NCBI RefSeq assembly: GCF_000002425.4 | Contig: NC_037263.1 | Location: 5,332,959 to 5,396,958 of the forward strand | DNA: 64,000 nt | Reading direction: 5' to 3' | Source of the DNA: Physcomitrium patens | Lineage: Eukaryota > Streptophyta > Bryopsida > Funariales > Funariaceae | In this document: positions 49,180-60,905 of the stretch, piece by piece | Layout: every line of letters starts with the position of its first letter | How positions within the stretch are numbered: position 1 is the first letter of the stretch | Translations under genes and position numbers: made by a program | Notes under the pieces: generated by a model | What the model was told of the DNA's origin: nothing | Database searches by the model: none | Seen by the model: the letters and a program-made list of their open reading frames with translations, nothing else

Positions 49180-50290
49180 GCAGATGATTGTTCCTTAAGA
49201 AGCATTCAAGATATTGATTGCCTATTTTGAGGAGGTACAATGATTTTTGGTAGAAATTTTTATCAAATATTTCCAATGATTGTGAAAAGAACTGAAGAAA
49301 AAATTGTAGCAACATCTTTTTGATATTCAACACTTTGGCGTCAAATAAAAATCCATATATTAGAAGAAAAAATGAGGTTGAATTCAGGAGTACTTCAAGT
49401 AAATATTGAATTTACTAATTGGCTTCTTTAGGTATAGAATACACACATGTATTGTATATGTAGATGGTGGTGCATTTGAATTCTTTATGGTTGCATTATT
49501 ATTGACTAATATTTCTATTTGTCACTTACAAGATTGAAAATGGTACAAACTTATTATCCAATCATGTAGTTAAGCTTCCCAATCACATGATTGTTGATCA
49601 ACAATTAATATCCTTATAGGATATTATTTATCCAAGGTTGGTAGAAGACAATATTGTAAATGATGCTTTCTTTAGAGATAGAATCATTTTATTTGTATGG
49701 AATGATGATGTAGAGGATATTAATGAGAAGATTATGGCCATATTTCCTAAAAAAGAATAAGAATATCTAAGCATTGATGAAGTTATTGTTGAAGATGGTG
49801 TAGACAAAAATAATGTTTATTTAGTCAAATTCATCAAGTCACTTAATCCATTTGAAATGCCCAAATCAAGGCTTTGTCTTAAGATTGAGACTCTAGTGAT
49901 GCTACTAAAAAATATTGCTCTTTGCCAAGGACTTTGCAATGGAACCCGATTAATAATTACATGTCTAATGGATTGAGTTCTTAAAGCAAGAATTCTTGAA
50001 GGAAAATTTGCTAGGTATTTGGTGTTTATTCTGCAAATTACATTAACTTCTACAACAAAAGAACTTCCATTTATTTTAAAGAGAAAGAAATTTTCCATCC
50101 ATCTTGCATTTGTAATAATAATAAAAAAATCCAAGGGCAATTGTTTAAGCATGTTGGTTTAGATCTATGACATTTTTTCTTTTCTTTCATGGTCAACTTT
50201 ATATAGCACTTTCTCAATGTACTTCCTCCTATTCTATTAAGATACTTCTTCCTAGAAACAATAATTTAAATTCTACATTGAATATTATTT
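49180..50290 (+). pseudogene. Helitron Pif1-like helicase fragment
   Basis: Decayed plus-strand reading with the order of a Helitron helicase C-terminus: GGTMIFGRNFYQIFPMIVKR near 49.23 kb (the FRQxLPV block), STLWRQIKIHILEEKMRLNS near 49.33 kb, SLNPFEMPKSRLCLKIETLV near 49.85 kb, LCQGLCNGTRLIITC near 49.92 kb, then FSIHLAFVIIIKKSKGN near 50.1 kb and HGQLYIALSQCTS near 50.2 kb. The Rep region is not seen. Its strand is opposite to the 37.6-45.3 kb Helitron, so it is a separate copy. It has several stops and frame changes. Confidence 0.8.
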
Positions 50291-51641
50291 TTTTAGAAGT
50301 TTTAATTATATAAATATTAATAATTTATTTTTTATATTTTATATTTTAATTTATTAATTTATTAACTTTAATACATCTTTGAATGTCTTAGCATACTTTT
50401 ATGATTTAATGTTTTATTATTTTATTTTATTTTATTTTATATTTTCACAAGTAGTTCTTTTGAAAAAATTAACTACTTTTTTTGTATATTATCCATGATA
50501 ACAGCATGGATTTACCTATCCTACTTCATACCTAAAAGTTCTATTGTGTATTTTATTTCTTTCTATTTGTATTGTATTGTATTTATATTTGAAAAATATT
50601 CCTTAGCTTATGTGAGTCATCAGATTGACTCACTAGTTATTTTAGGATAAAAGAATGTACATAGTGTACCAAAATTACAATTATTAAGTAAAGACGTGCT
50701 TAGAAGATGTTAAAGAAAGAAGAATAGTATTAGTAGAAAAGAAATGGAGTCTTAGTAAGTCTTGGAGGTAATTATTTTAGTTGGTTTAGTATTTTTACTT
50801 ATTATTGAGGATTAAGGATTAGTTACTAAAATCAATATTTATATTGATCTTATATCTATATGTAATACTTATACAAAAACTATAAATGTTAGTTAGTAGT
50901 TAAAAGAAGCATGAGAAAGAACCTCATTTCTTTTTAGTTATTTATATAGAAAGTAGAATTTATAGTAGATTTAAATTGATTACATTACTATAAGGTTTGA
51001 AGGCCACTCAATGTTTTTAGGCTAATTGGATTTTTTTGAATACCATGGTGAAGTCAAAAATGAAAAAATATTAATTCTACTAGTAGAAAATAGGAGGACC
51101 AGCAACTAGTATATTCCTTGTAAGAAGGGAGATGCACAAGTCCCATATGGGTTGAAGCACCTTAGATGTAGGTAGGAAGATAAGACTAAGGCCTCAAGGC
51201 CTCTTTAGGCAACCAATATACATTACATGTGAGCCTTGGTGAGGCTCGAACCCTTGATCTATAAGCAAGTTATCCTTGAGGTAAAATATTTTCACTTCAC
51301 TTTTTAATTATTTACTTCCTATTTTTTAAAACTTCATAACTTACTCATAGTAATTCGGATTTATATGTTTCTTACGTCATTGGAAAGATAATAAAATTAT
51401 CTATCTAAAACTTTATTTTTTATTTTTTACTTTTACTTTTTACTGGGTGAAAACACAGTGAACAGACTGTGACTTAGTTTTTGATTGTGTACTTGCTTCA
51501 TGTCATTCATTTCAATTGTTTTGTGGTTGTTCATCTTCTATTCTTATTAATTGCTTACTTCCCTTCATATTACCAATTAAAAGCAACTCTTAATTGAGGC
51601 CATCTTATAATTGGGATTGAGGAGTGAAATTTACACTCACA
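50291..51641 (+). other. AT-rich sequence, right part probably the 5' LTR of gypsy G
   Basis: No gene seen. The right edge CACTCACA followed by TTT and a primer-binding-like site (51,645) indicates an LTR ending at 51,641. I could not place the LTR start. A SINE-like segment lies at about 51.08-51.29 kb. Confidence 0.45.
51080..51290 (-). repeat. Possible tRNA-derived SINE
   Basis: On the minus strand GGTTCGAGCC (51,252-51,243) is an exact B box, and CTCAAGGATAACTTGC about 15-30 bases upstream resembles a decayed A box. The body continues with a GAGGCCTTGAGGCC palindromic stretch. The tail and target duplication were not delimited. Confidence 0.35.
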
Positions 51642-52354
51642 TTTTGGTGCGTTTGCTAGGAGATGGTGCTTCTAATGGTGTGTGTGAATGTGAAGTTTGC
51701 TTGTTGTGATTGATCTTCCTTGATTTTGTTGAGTGAAGAATTCAAGTAGCTCATCATTGGTGGTAATTTTTCTTCATCTCTTCTTTATTGGTGTAAGCAA
51801 AGCATTTTTGGAATGGAGAGAGATTGCTGCCTTAAATGGAATACAATGGAGATTGGGGGTTGAGGAGAAGGAACATAAGAAAGAAGGAGGAAAGCATTAA
51901 TAGCTTGCAAATAAGTAAGTCCTTGAACCTTGTCAATTATTATTTCTTTAAAATTTTAAAAAATTTCTTGAATACAAGGAGCTGGAGATAGGAGTTGGAG
52001 GGTAGAATCTAGATGGAAGATGCGAGAGAGCTAAGTCTCCAATCTCTCTTGTAGTTGTGGATGGGAGAAGGTAGATAGAACCTTTAATCCATTATCCTTA
52101 AACCTTAAATCCTTACTTAGAATATTTAGTTTGAGATCGACTTGGAGAGAAGTCACGTATTTTGGAAGTTTGTTAATAAGTGACAAGTTGGTTGGAGATG
52201 CAACTAGGTAAGTTCTTCTTCAATGTGGTTTGAACTGTTTGCAAAGAATTATTTTTGTAACGTAACCTTTGTTGTTAACTATTACAATAGATAATTCTCT
52301 AACTATCTTATCAAAAAAAAGTAAGAAAAAAAAAGAGCTTGGACTCCTTGCCGT

Positions 52355-53623
52355 TGTCGTATTACGTGCTTTCCTGCTCGAGAATGCACCGAGCGTCTGG
52401 CTGTAGAAGGTAGTATGGAGATTCGTTGATAGTCAAGCAGTCTATCAATTTTGACTGCTGGAATATAAACGACTGCAACAATGTACCGTAAATCTATACG
52501 GATTCTCTTCGACTACTTGTCGAAGTCCTTTTTGCCCCAGCCGGTAGGTCTCTAGACGTTACAGAGAACCCTGAACAACCCAAACTGTTAATCTTCAATA
52601 CCGCTTTGTACTTACGATCTTGTATCCACTGACTGTCTTGTTAGATTAACCCAATAAATTTCATTCACTCCACATACTCAATCCTATAGACGCCCTTTTA
52701 ATCCTTCAATCACAGACGTAACTCGATTTTATAAAACAGTCAAGAGTATTCAAACCCACTTCATTAAAAGTCTCGATTCACCATTACAATACTGACTTCA
52801 GTAGCGATTGCCTTAGCCTTCCCAAAACTCTATGAAGAAGAAAAATCCAAATTCTCTGTCTTTCCTTCCCCGACCCGAAGCATGAAGCTCCTCTCTCTAA
52901 TCCCTTTGATCTTCAAAAACCTCCAATGAAAAAAAAACTAGTAACCTTGCAAAAGCTTGAAAACTAGCTCCCCTCCGATTCCCAGAGAAAAAAACCCCCC
53001 CCCCCCTTCAAAACTATATCCCCCCTAACCTTATCCTCTGAATTTCTTCAATCTTCCGTCTTAGATCCGGAATTGGCTCCCATCGTCAAGTTTGGATCCA
53101 AAATTGGCTCTCGCCGTCAGAGCTTTCTCCTCCGTTTTTACCTTTAAGAAATCCATTTACCGAAAACAACGTTCTCTGAAACGGCACAGAGAACAGGACA
53201 GCCTGAAACAGAATCGAACCCCGTAATCGGGACCACATTGAGGTGCCCGACCAATTCAGGTCCCATATTGGGTAAGAGGCCCGTAATAACCTGGATGTTC
53301 TCGTAATTAAATTGCATTGGGTTGACGGGCCAATTCAGGTCTCATATTGGGTAAGAGGACCCGGATTGGATTCTCGAAATTGGATCCAATTGGCTCTTCG
53401 AACCCGTCGTGTGAATTGGTCCTTCTCTTCCTGCTGACTCCCGTTATTGGAATCGAATGGAGCATTTCAGTATGCCCTGGCTGACTGTAACGGAGTGACT
53501 GAACCTAACCACTCAGTATTTGCACTGGAGTTGGTCGATGCTCCCAATATTCGAGGTAACTGAATATTAATAAAATTCCCCTTTCTTTTTATTTTCAGTG
53601 TATACTCATGTTACAACACGACA
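52355..53623 (-). repeat. Gypsy D 3' LTR
   Basis: 1269 bp. Minus-strand reading starts TGTCGTGTTGTAACATG and ends CACGTAATACGACA, so the ends form a short inverted repeat (TGTCGT/ACGACA). Confidence 0.94.
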
Positions 53624-53685
53624 TCCACCCCCTCTGAACCTGTGCATCCTCCGGTATGCACCAATTTACCCAACTTCTGTTTGCT

Positions 53686-54921
53686 TCAGAATATATCCTC
53701 TACGTCTTTGTCCAGTTCATCTTCGTCACCTTCATTATCCAAATCACTTTCATCTTCTTGCTGCGGAATCTCTATACCTTCATTAAGGTCTTTCATATTC
53801 ATCTCTACATGTCTTCGTTTAAATATTTTTACTCGCTTCTCTGCAATTGGTATTTTCAATTTTGTACCATCTAACTCCCGTAACGAGTAAGTCGCATTAT
53901 CATGAACTGTTGTTACCACATATGGTCCAAACCAACGTTTTGAAAATTTTCGCAAAGTACTATGTTGATTATCCAGACTATTGTCATAAACAAGTACCCA
54001 GTCACCTTCCTCGATTGCTTTTGGTCTCAATCGATGTTGCTTATCGAATCGCGCCTTGTTTTGTAACCTAGCTCTTTTTAACCTTCCCAATGCTATCAGG
54101 ACATCTTTCGTTCTTTGCTCCAATTGTCGAATCCTAATAGCCAGAAGTTCTTCTCTTGTTAATCCATCTTCCCATGGTAGCATACTCCAAGTAAGTACCT
54201 TTTCTTCAATCGGCATAATTGGTTTTTGACCTGTCATAAATTCTACTAGCATATATCCTGTCACCAAGCTATGTGTTGTTCGATCAGCCCATAATACAAA
54301 TGACAAAAGCCGTGGCCACTCTTTAACTTTCCCATTACAAGCTTTAACCAATGCTTTCACAATCGGCGGGTGACCACATTCGCTTTTTGCATTCCCTTTC
54401 GGATTATAAGCAGTAGTCAGTGATAGTTTAACTCCACATCTTTTAAAGAACTTACGAGCTTCTTGTGCATTTAATTCTCCACGATCTGTAGTGATTTTTC
54501 CTATGCACCCGTAATGGCAAATGACATCTTCAAGCAAAAACCTACAAATCCCCTCTGTAGATTTTGTCCTCAATGCTCTTCCTTCTACTTGATTTGATAA
54601 ATCTTCACAAGCTAAAACCAAATATCTCATCTGCCATAACCCAACCGGCATAATAACCAAATCAACAACCCATTTAAAGTGAATAGCCAGAGGATATGTA
54701 GGATGAAGACCATCTCGATGTCGGATATTAGAATACGATTGACAGATTTCACATGACTCTACAAATGAGAGCACATCTCGATACATATTTTTCCACCAAT
54801 ATCGTTCCTTGAGTTTAGCAAAAGTAGCCCAGATTCCTCTATGCCTTGCCCATAAACTATCATGAAACTCCTTTAATAATTTTAGTTTTTCTTCCCTTTT
54901 GCCTATCACTCGTTGTGGCAT
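53686..54921 (-). CDS. Gypsy D integrase region
   Basis: An open region of 411 codons. It begins with a zinc-binding segment (HDSLWARHRG... CEICQ), then the catalytic core with TTDRGELNAQEARKF and the TAYNPKGNAKSE stretch. A GPY/F-like module follows (LRKFSKRWFGPYVVTTVHDN, then YSLRELDGTKLKIPIAEKRV) and an acidic tail. The family inserts its DNA copy into the genome. The GPY/F module and its neighbours resemble fungal Ty3 elements as I recall them. Part of a retroelement fossil, not a host gene. Confidence 0.9.
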   Translation of the reverse strand: MPQRVIGKREEKLKLLKEFHDSLWARHRGIWATFAKLKERYWWKNMYRDVLSFVESCEICQSYSNIRHRDGLHPTYPLAIHFKWVVDLVIMPVGLWQMRYLVLACEDLSNQVEGRALRTKSTEGICRFLLEDVICHYGCIGKITTDRGELNAQEARKFFKRCGVKLSLTTAYNPKGNAKSECGHPPIVKALVKACNGKVKEWPRLLSFVLWADRTTHSLVTGYMLVEFMTGQKPIMPIEEKVLTWSMLPWEDGLTREELLAIRIRQLEQRTKDVLIALGRLKRARLQNKARFDKQHRLRPKAIEEGDWVLVYDNSLDNQHSTLRKFSKRWFGPYVVTTVHDNATYSLRELDGTKLKIPIAEKRVKIFKRRHVEMNMKDLNEGIEIPQQEDESDLDNEGDEDELDKDVEDIF

Positions 54922-55023
54922 CCCAATTCCTTTCTTCGGTCTCTTCCATAAGAATCCATCTCGAAGTAAAAATCCATATGCTTTTTTTCTTATTTGTTTG
55001 AATTTTTCTGTAGGCCAATTCCC

Positions 55024-56330
55024 CTACTTAGTCAAGGTATTCAGATAATGACCAATATCCAATAATTCTCCTTCATAAGATTCTTCAAGAAATAGCTTGT
55101 CTTCTTTGTTGAGATTTGATATTGAATAGAATTTCAATCCGACGTCATCAATGTCTTCAACCATTTCATCCTCCCTCTCATATCTTGCTCGAGATAGCAT
55201 ATCTGCTACTAAATTGTCCTTCCCAGTAACATGCTTAAATTTAAGTGATTTAATATAAGAAATCCATCTTAACATTGCAATATTTGGCGTTGAACAGTTA
55301 GTAATCATTCCAAGCAATGGCAAGCAATCTATTTCAATTACTACTACTATCCCAATCAAATAGTCTTTTTCAGCTTTCATAGCCGAAACAACTCCCCAAA
55401 GTTTTCTTTTGACTTGCAAATTTGCACGCTGATGAATACTTAAAACTTTAGCTCTAAATCGAATTGCGAATCTATTCCCACTTGAATCATCTTGACCCAC
55501 AGCCCATCGAATGGCAATTGGACTAGCGTCCGTAGTAAGAATCACTGGTCTATTGCACTTATAATCAACCTTCCTCAATATTAGAGGTGACATCAATAAT
55601 TTCTTCAATCTTTGCATTGCCTGAATATGCCTTTCTTTCCATTTAAATCGGTAGCCCTTGCGTAACAGTTCATATTATGGATCCGTTATGTGAGCATAAT
55701 GAGGGATCTTGATTCGATAAAATATACATGCACCTAAAAACCTACAAACCTCTGTTAAAGAATCACAATCCTCTTTCATCCTTCCAATTGCATCAACTTT
55801 AGTTGGATCTGGTTTTCTTCCGTAAGATCGACATAAATGTCCAACAATCACAACCTCTCTTACTCCAAATACGAACTTCATACCCGATAATGTAAGATGA
55901 ACTTCTCCAAGCCGAGTTAAAATCTTTTCACAATCTTGTATATGATCAACAACATATTTGCGACACCCCCTCTTATCTAAAGTTTCATCCTTGTCTCCTT
56001 CTCTGCACCCTTTTATAGGAACATCATTTAGAAAAGGCATAGTCTTTTCCGGAATAAAATCTCTCAATACCTTATTCATCCCATTCATCCTATGCGCAAC
56101 TGCGTTGGTCGCGCCTTGAGGAAGAGTGCACATTCTAACCAATCCAAGCATTGTCCTCATCATTGTTATATCTCTACTTCCTTCGGCAAGTTGAAATTGA
56201 TCATAACTTGAATACAAAACACCCATTGAATAGATCGCCCTTCCAACAAACACCTCAGCAAATTCATCCATAATAGGTCCAATTCCTGCATTCCTGACAG
56301 TTACTGCATTCACTGGTTGCATATCTTAAA
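55024..56330 (-). CDS. Gypsy D reverse transcriptase (C-terminal part) and RNase H region
   Basis: Contains YDQFQLAEGSRDITMMRT, the TLPQGATNAVAHRMNGM block and the DVPIKG stretch after the polymerase active-site region (about 55.98-56.2 kb), followed by the connection and an RNase H-like segment beginning ILTTDASPIAIRWAVGQ near 55.55 kb. The N-terminal part of RT lies on the far side of the solo LTR at 56,365-57,665. Confidence 0.88.
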
Positions 56331-56364
56331 TAAACCGTAGTGACCCATTCTTCTTAGGTACCGT

Positions 56365-57665
56365 TGTCATGTTGTAATACGAGTATACAGTGAAAATAAA
56401 AAGAAAGGGGAATTTTATTAATATTCAGTTACCTCGAATATTGGGAGCATCGACCAACTCCAGTACAAAAACTGAGTGGTCAGGTTCAGTCACTCCGTTA
56501 CAGTCAGCCGGGGCATACTGAAATGCTCCATTCGATTCCAATAATGGGAGTCAACAGGAAGAGAAGGACCAATTCACACGACGGGTTCGAGGAGCCAATT
56601 GGATCCAATTTCGATAATCCAATCCGGGTCCTCTTATTCAATATGAGACCTGAATTGGCCGGTCAACCCAATGCAGTCTAATTACGGGAAATCCAGGTCT
56701 TACTACAGGTCTTAGCCAATCTGACGCGAGGACCAATTTGACCCAATTACGGGAACATCCAGGTTACTACGGGCATCTTTCCCAATATAGGACTTGAATT
56801 GGTTGGGCGACTCAATGTGGTCCCGATTACGGGGTTCGATTCTGTTTGAGGCTGTCCTGTTCTCTGTGCCGTTTCAGGGAACGTTGTTTACGGTAAATGG
56901 ATCTCTTAAAGGTAAAAACGGAGGAGAAAGCTTGACGGCGAGAGCCAATTTTGGATCCAAGCTTGAGGTAGGAGCCAATTCCGGATCTAAGACGGAAGAT
57001 TGAAGAAATTCAGAGGATAAGGTTAAGAGGGGAATCGGGGGGGAGCTAGTTTTTTCAAGCTTTTGCAAGGTTACCAGTTCGGTTTTCATTGGAGTTTTTT
57101 GGAAGATCAAGGGAATTAGAGAGAGGAGCTTCATGCTTCGGGTCGGGGAAGGAAAGACATAGAATTTGGATTTTTCTTCTTCGTAGAGTTTTGGGAAGAC
57201 TGAGGCAATCGCTGCTGAAGTCAGTGTTGTAATGGTGAATCGGGATTTTTAAATGAAGTGGGTTTGAATACTCTTGACTGTTTTGTAAAATCGAGTTACG
57301 TCTGTGATTGAAGGATTAAAGGGGGGTCTATAGGATTGAGTATGCGGAATGAATGAAATTTATTGGGTTAATCTAACAGGACAGTCAGTGGATACAAGAT
57401 CGTACGTACAAAGGGATATTGAAGATTAATAGTTTGGGTTGTTCTGGGTTCTCTATAACGTATAGAGACCTATCGGCTGGGGCAAAAAAAAGACTTTGAC
57501 AAGCAGTCGAAGAGCATCCGTATAGATTTACGGTACATTATTACAGTCGTTTATATTCCAGCAATCAAAAACTGATAGACTGCTTGACTATCGGCGAATC
57601 TCCATACTACCTTCTACAGCCAGACGCCCAGCACGTTCTCGAGCAGGAAAGCACGTAATACGACA
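56365..57665 (+). repeat. Solo LTR of the D family inserted in gypsy D, TSD CCGT
   Basis: 1301 bp, oriented opposite to the gypsy D LTRs, flanked by CCGT at 56,361-56,364 and 57,666-57,669. It lies between two RT segments. It resembles the gypsy D LTRs closely, so it comes from the same recent subfamily. Confidence 0.95.
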
Positions 57666-57669
57666 CCGT

Positions 57670-58383
57670 AAACCATCGACTAGAATACGGTGCAAATGAA
57701 GGTTCCAATATTTTCATCTTTATCTTTTCTTTCAATAGTTCCAGCAATTTAGATAAATGTGCCCTCGGTACTAAAATCGGTCTTAGATTCCAAGGTACAT
57801 ATTGTACAGTGAAGATAACCATAGGTGTTATAATATTTGGATCCACACACCCAATTTCATGAGATTCGAAGGCAAACGATCTACCTTGTTTAGCCAACAT
57901 CTTTTTGAAGTAAGTAATTTCCTCCGACAATAAAGAACCATCAGAACCAATCTTCAATTCTTCAAAAGTCTCTTCAGTAAACTGATGTCCAATACTCATT
58001 GGATCTCTTAAACTTGCTTCTTTTGATGCTTCTCCCATTTTTTCTTTAGAATCCTCTGGTAATGGTCCGGCAATAGGCTTTACCTTCTTATTTGCCGTTT
58101 TATATCTCGTCTCTACTGTGACTTCTTGTGCTTGAAAAGATTCAAGCATGGTATAAACCTCTCTCGAATGAATCTCAACAATCTTATCATTATCCCCTAA
58201 CCCAATAGATGTAATCAATTCCAATGAATCTTCCAGTCCATTTTCTTCATAAACACCCAAAATCCTCTCATCATCTTGCAATGCACCTATCTTACGTAAT
58301 TGTCCTTCAATATTATATAATCTTTTTCTTTCTTTTTTTTTAAAATCATCAACTTTCTTATGCATAATATTTCCATTCTCCAA
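57670..58383 (-). CDS. Gypsy D protease-RT linker and RT N-terminus
   Basis: An open region carrying a charged linker and then VPWNLRPILVPRAHLSKLLE and ILEPSFAPYSSRWFTV, the start of the Ty3 reverse transcriptase domain, ending at the solo LTR junction. Confidence 0.85.
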
Positions 58384-58460
58384 TATACCAATAAAACTCG
58401 CATCAAAGGCACCTTCATCTCGCGAGAGTACCTTCTTTTTTGTACCTCCATAATCTCGCT

Positions 58461-59606
58461 TTACAGTGGTACCTCCCCAAAATCCTTAAATCTTTCAACA
58501 ATCTTTGGCAATGGTTTCTCCCTCAACCTATCTCGATTCCGTTCATGGTTACGAAGTACTGTTAGAAATTGTACAGCTTTCCTCCCATCTTCGCTCCATA
58601 CCCTTGTATAAGGAGAACCATCGTCAAGTACTTTTGTTTCTATCCATGTTGCCGTGATATAAGGTTTTCCTAAAATCAACGGATAAGACGTTGTATCTTG
58701 AACGAAGAAATGTTGCTCCGTCGCAACATCCCCAATCCGAATTTTGACATCTGGACAAGCTCCATATAATTCGCCCCGTGTGTTATTAGTTGCTCGTATT
58801 GCCCATCCATGTTTCATATCAATTGGCCATTTTTGCTTCTTATAAAGATCTTTAGACATGAGATTTATTTCAGAACCATGGTCGACCAAAGCAACAATTG
58901 GTTCATCTATATCTCCTACTTTCATCAATACCTCAATAGTTACCCTTGCCCAATGCTTTCGAGTATAATGGCTCAAAGTTTCCATTTCCTTGTCACTAGA
59001 ATCTTCGAAACGTACTCGCTGATTATACCCATTCTTTTCATTTATTGGTTGCTTGTAACCAATATCAACCTCTTCTTCATCTCTACATATTCTTGCATCA
59101 ATAGCATGACTCATTCCAGTTTCACCCATTAATTGCCTCTTTCGCTTAATGCTGTCAATGATAACATCATGAAACTCCTTCTTTGTAATTTCCAAGACTT
59201 CTTTCAATGTGAATTCCACCTTAGCGTTTAATATACGTTCTTCCAACACCCCTTTCAAATTTGTTGCCGCTTCAATGTCAGAAAGTAGCTTATAGGCAAT
59301 TGATTTGCTCTTATCTTTTGTCTCCATTGTTTTTTCTCCCAATGATGATGAGGTATCCTTTACAGGTAATTCTTGTGAAGCTGCCTCCCGAGCCTTGTCT
59401 CCTCGAGTTTGTCTCTTAGAAGAATTTTCTTCTCTCGTATTATCAAAATTTCCTTGTCTCTTTTCTTCCATCAAAGCTTCATGTTGGCTCTTAGCAATAT
59501 ATGCATGAACTGAAAGAGACTCAATAGGATCCTCCCAACCTGTTCTACCTCGTATTGTAGTTGCAATTCTCAATAACGCTTCTTGAGGTAATTTCCCTTC
59601 TTGCAT
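58461..59606 (-). CDS. Gypsy D protease-containing region
   Basis: An open region of 381 codons. The C-terminal half holds a retropepsin-like segment: PIVALVDHGSEINLMSKDLY near 58.85-58.91 kb and YPLILGKPYITATWIE near 58.65 kb. The N-terminal half is charged and low in recognisable motifs. Confidence 0.85.
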   Translation of the reverse strand: MQEGKLPQEALLRIATTIRGRTGWEDPIESLSVHAYIAKSQHEALMEEKRQGNFDNTREENSSKRQTRGDKAREAASQELPVKDTSSSLGEKTMETKDKSKSIAYKLLSDIEAATNLKGVLEERILNAKVEFTLKEVLEITKKEFHDVIIDSIKRKRQLMGETGMSHAIDARICRDEEEVDIGYKQPINEKNGYNQRVRFEDSSDKEMETLSHYTRKHWARVTIEVLMKVGDIDEPIVALVDHGSEINLMSKDLYKKQKWPIDMKHGWAIRATNNTRGELYGACPDVKIRIGDVATEQHFFVQDTTSYPLILGKPYITATWIETKVLDDGSPYTRVWSEDGRKAVQFLTVLRNHERNRDRLREKPLPKIVERFKDFGEVPL

Positions 59607-59624
59607 TGTAGAAACGGCAGAAGC

Positions 59625-60833
59625 TCAAAACTCACTAGTTTCTGTACTTCCACCAATTTCATCATCTATTCTAGTACCATAACTTGTACTTTCTCGTGCT
59701 ACTGTTTCATACTCTTTTAAGTAATCTTGAACCAATGCTCTCATTCCTCCCTTGCCAAAATTGGTTTGAAGAAGATCCTCTCTATTTTTCAATGCTATCT
59801 TTCCATCTTTCCAGCAAATAATTCCCTGCCGTATCATATTATTAAATTCATTGCAATCTTTTCTAGTGTGTGAAGCATCATCACACCAAATGCATCTTTG
59901 TACATATCCTTGTTTTGAAACATTCTTCGAATTGTTTATAGAAGTATTCTCTTCAAGTCTTGCCAATTTGATTTGAAGATCTCGCATTCCTCGTATAATT
60001 TCTTCCATATCCATATCTGCTTTCTTTGACAAGGATGTCGAAGGTTGAACTGTAGGCATTGTTGGTGGTGTTGTACGTATTGGAGCTTTGGGTGCTTGTA
60101 CTGTTTTCGGAATATTGCTCCTATCCTTCCTCCTTTCTTTTTTTGTAAGCAACCCCACCGCATCTTCAACATTCTTCCACTTCGTTGTCAATCCTTTATC
60201 TTCTTCTTTGTCTTCAAGAAGGGGTTCTAATTTCTCTTGCAATTCTCCATCAGCAGCTTGAAGAAATAGATCAACTTTATTCGGCTCCAATGTCAATTTT
60301 TCTACCTTCGATAATTGAGAGTACTGCCTCTCAAATTCCCTTAGTAGCTCTGTTGCTTGCAAATTCTTATTGGGCCGTTCAATCCATATCAGAAATAGCT
60401 TCTTAGTAACGCGATCAGCATCTTCCAAGAAATATTCGTCTTTCAATGCATGTAAAAAATCCTCCCATGAATTTCCATAACGATCCGTAATCAATGTAAT
60501 GTGGTCTCTTATCTCCGGTATCGTGGCAAGTCCAAATAGTGCAACCATTTTCTTCTCAGAAACCCGATTTAATTCCATTTCACGAACATAACATCTTAAA
60601 TACCTTGAAATATTCCTCCCATCAAATTGATCAATTTTATTGACCACTGCTTGCAATGCTTTGGTTGCCAAAGCTTCCTTTCGATCATTGCTTTGCTGTT
60701 GCTGTATTGACAATGAGAAGGCTTGAAACAAACTAGCAATAGATGGATCCATGTGCATACCTTGTCCTTTAGAAGACTCTCCACCAGAAACTCCTCCCAA
60801 AAATCCTTCAAAATTTTTATTTTCGTTTTCCAT
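59625..60833 (-). CDS. Gypsy D gag region
   Basis: An open region of 402 codons beginning 73 bases inside the 5' LTR. The middle has the capsid-like FDGRNISRYLRCYVREMELN stretch, and the C-terminal part carries one CCHC zinc knuckle, CIWCDDASHTRKDC (about 59.86-59.9 kb). The gag of element B at 9.7-9.9 kb matches its N-terminal part. Confidence 0.9.
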   Translation of the reverse strand: MENENKNFEGFLGGVSGGESSKGQGMHMDPSIASLFQAFSLSIQQQQSNDRKEALATKALQAVVNKIDQFDGRNISRYLRCYVREMELNRVSEKKMVALFGLATIPEIRDHITLITDRYGNSWEDFLHALKDEYFLEDADRVTKKLFLIWIERPNKNLQATELLREFERQYSQLSKVEKLTLEPNKVDLFLQAADGELQEKLEPLLEDKEEDKGLTTKWKNVEDAVGLLTKKERRKDRSNIPKTVQAPKAPIRTTPPTMPTVQPSTSLSKKADMDMEEIIRGMRDLQIKLARLEENTSINNSKNVSKQGYVQRCIWCDDASHTRKDCNEFNNMIRQGIICWKDGKIALKNREDLLQTNFGKGGMRALVQDYLKEYETVARESTSYGTRIDDEIGGSTETSEF

Positions 60834-60905
60834 AAAAATAAAGATAAAATCAACCGAAATCCAATACCTTCTACCTCAAGCTTTCACGTCGAGTTCACCA
60901 CTTTT

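Noticed and set aside
56794-57134. Overlapping frames on both strands
   Set aside because: They lie entirely within the solo LTR at 56,365-57,665, and equivalents recur in the gypsy D LTRs.
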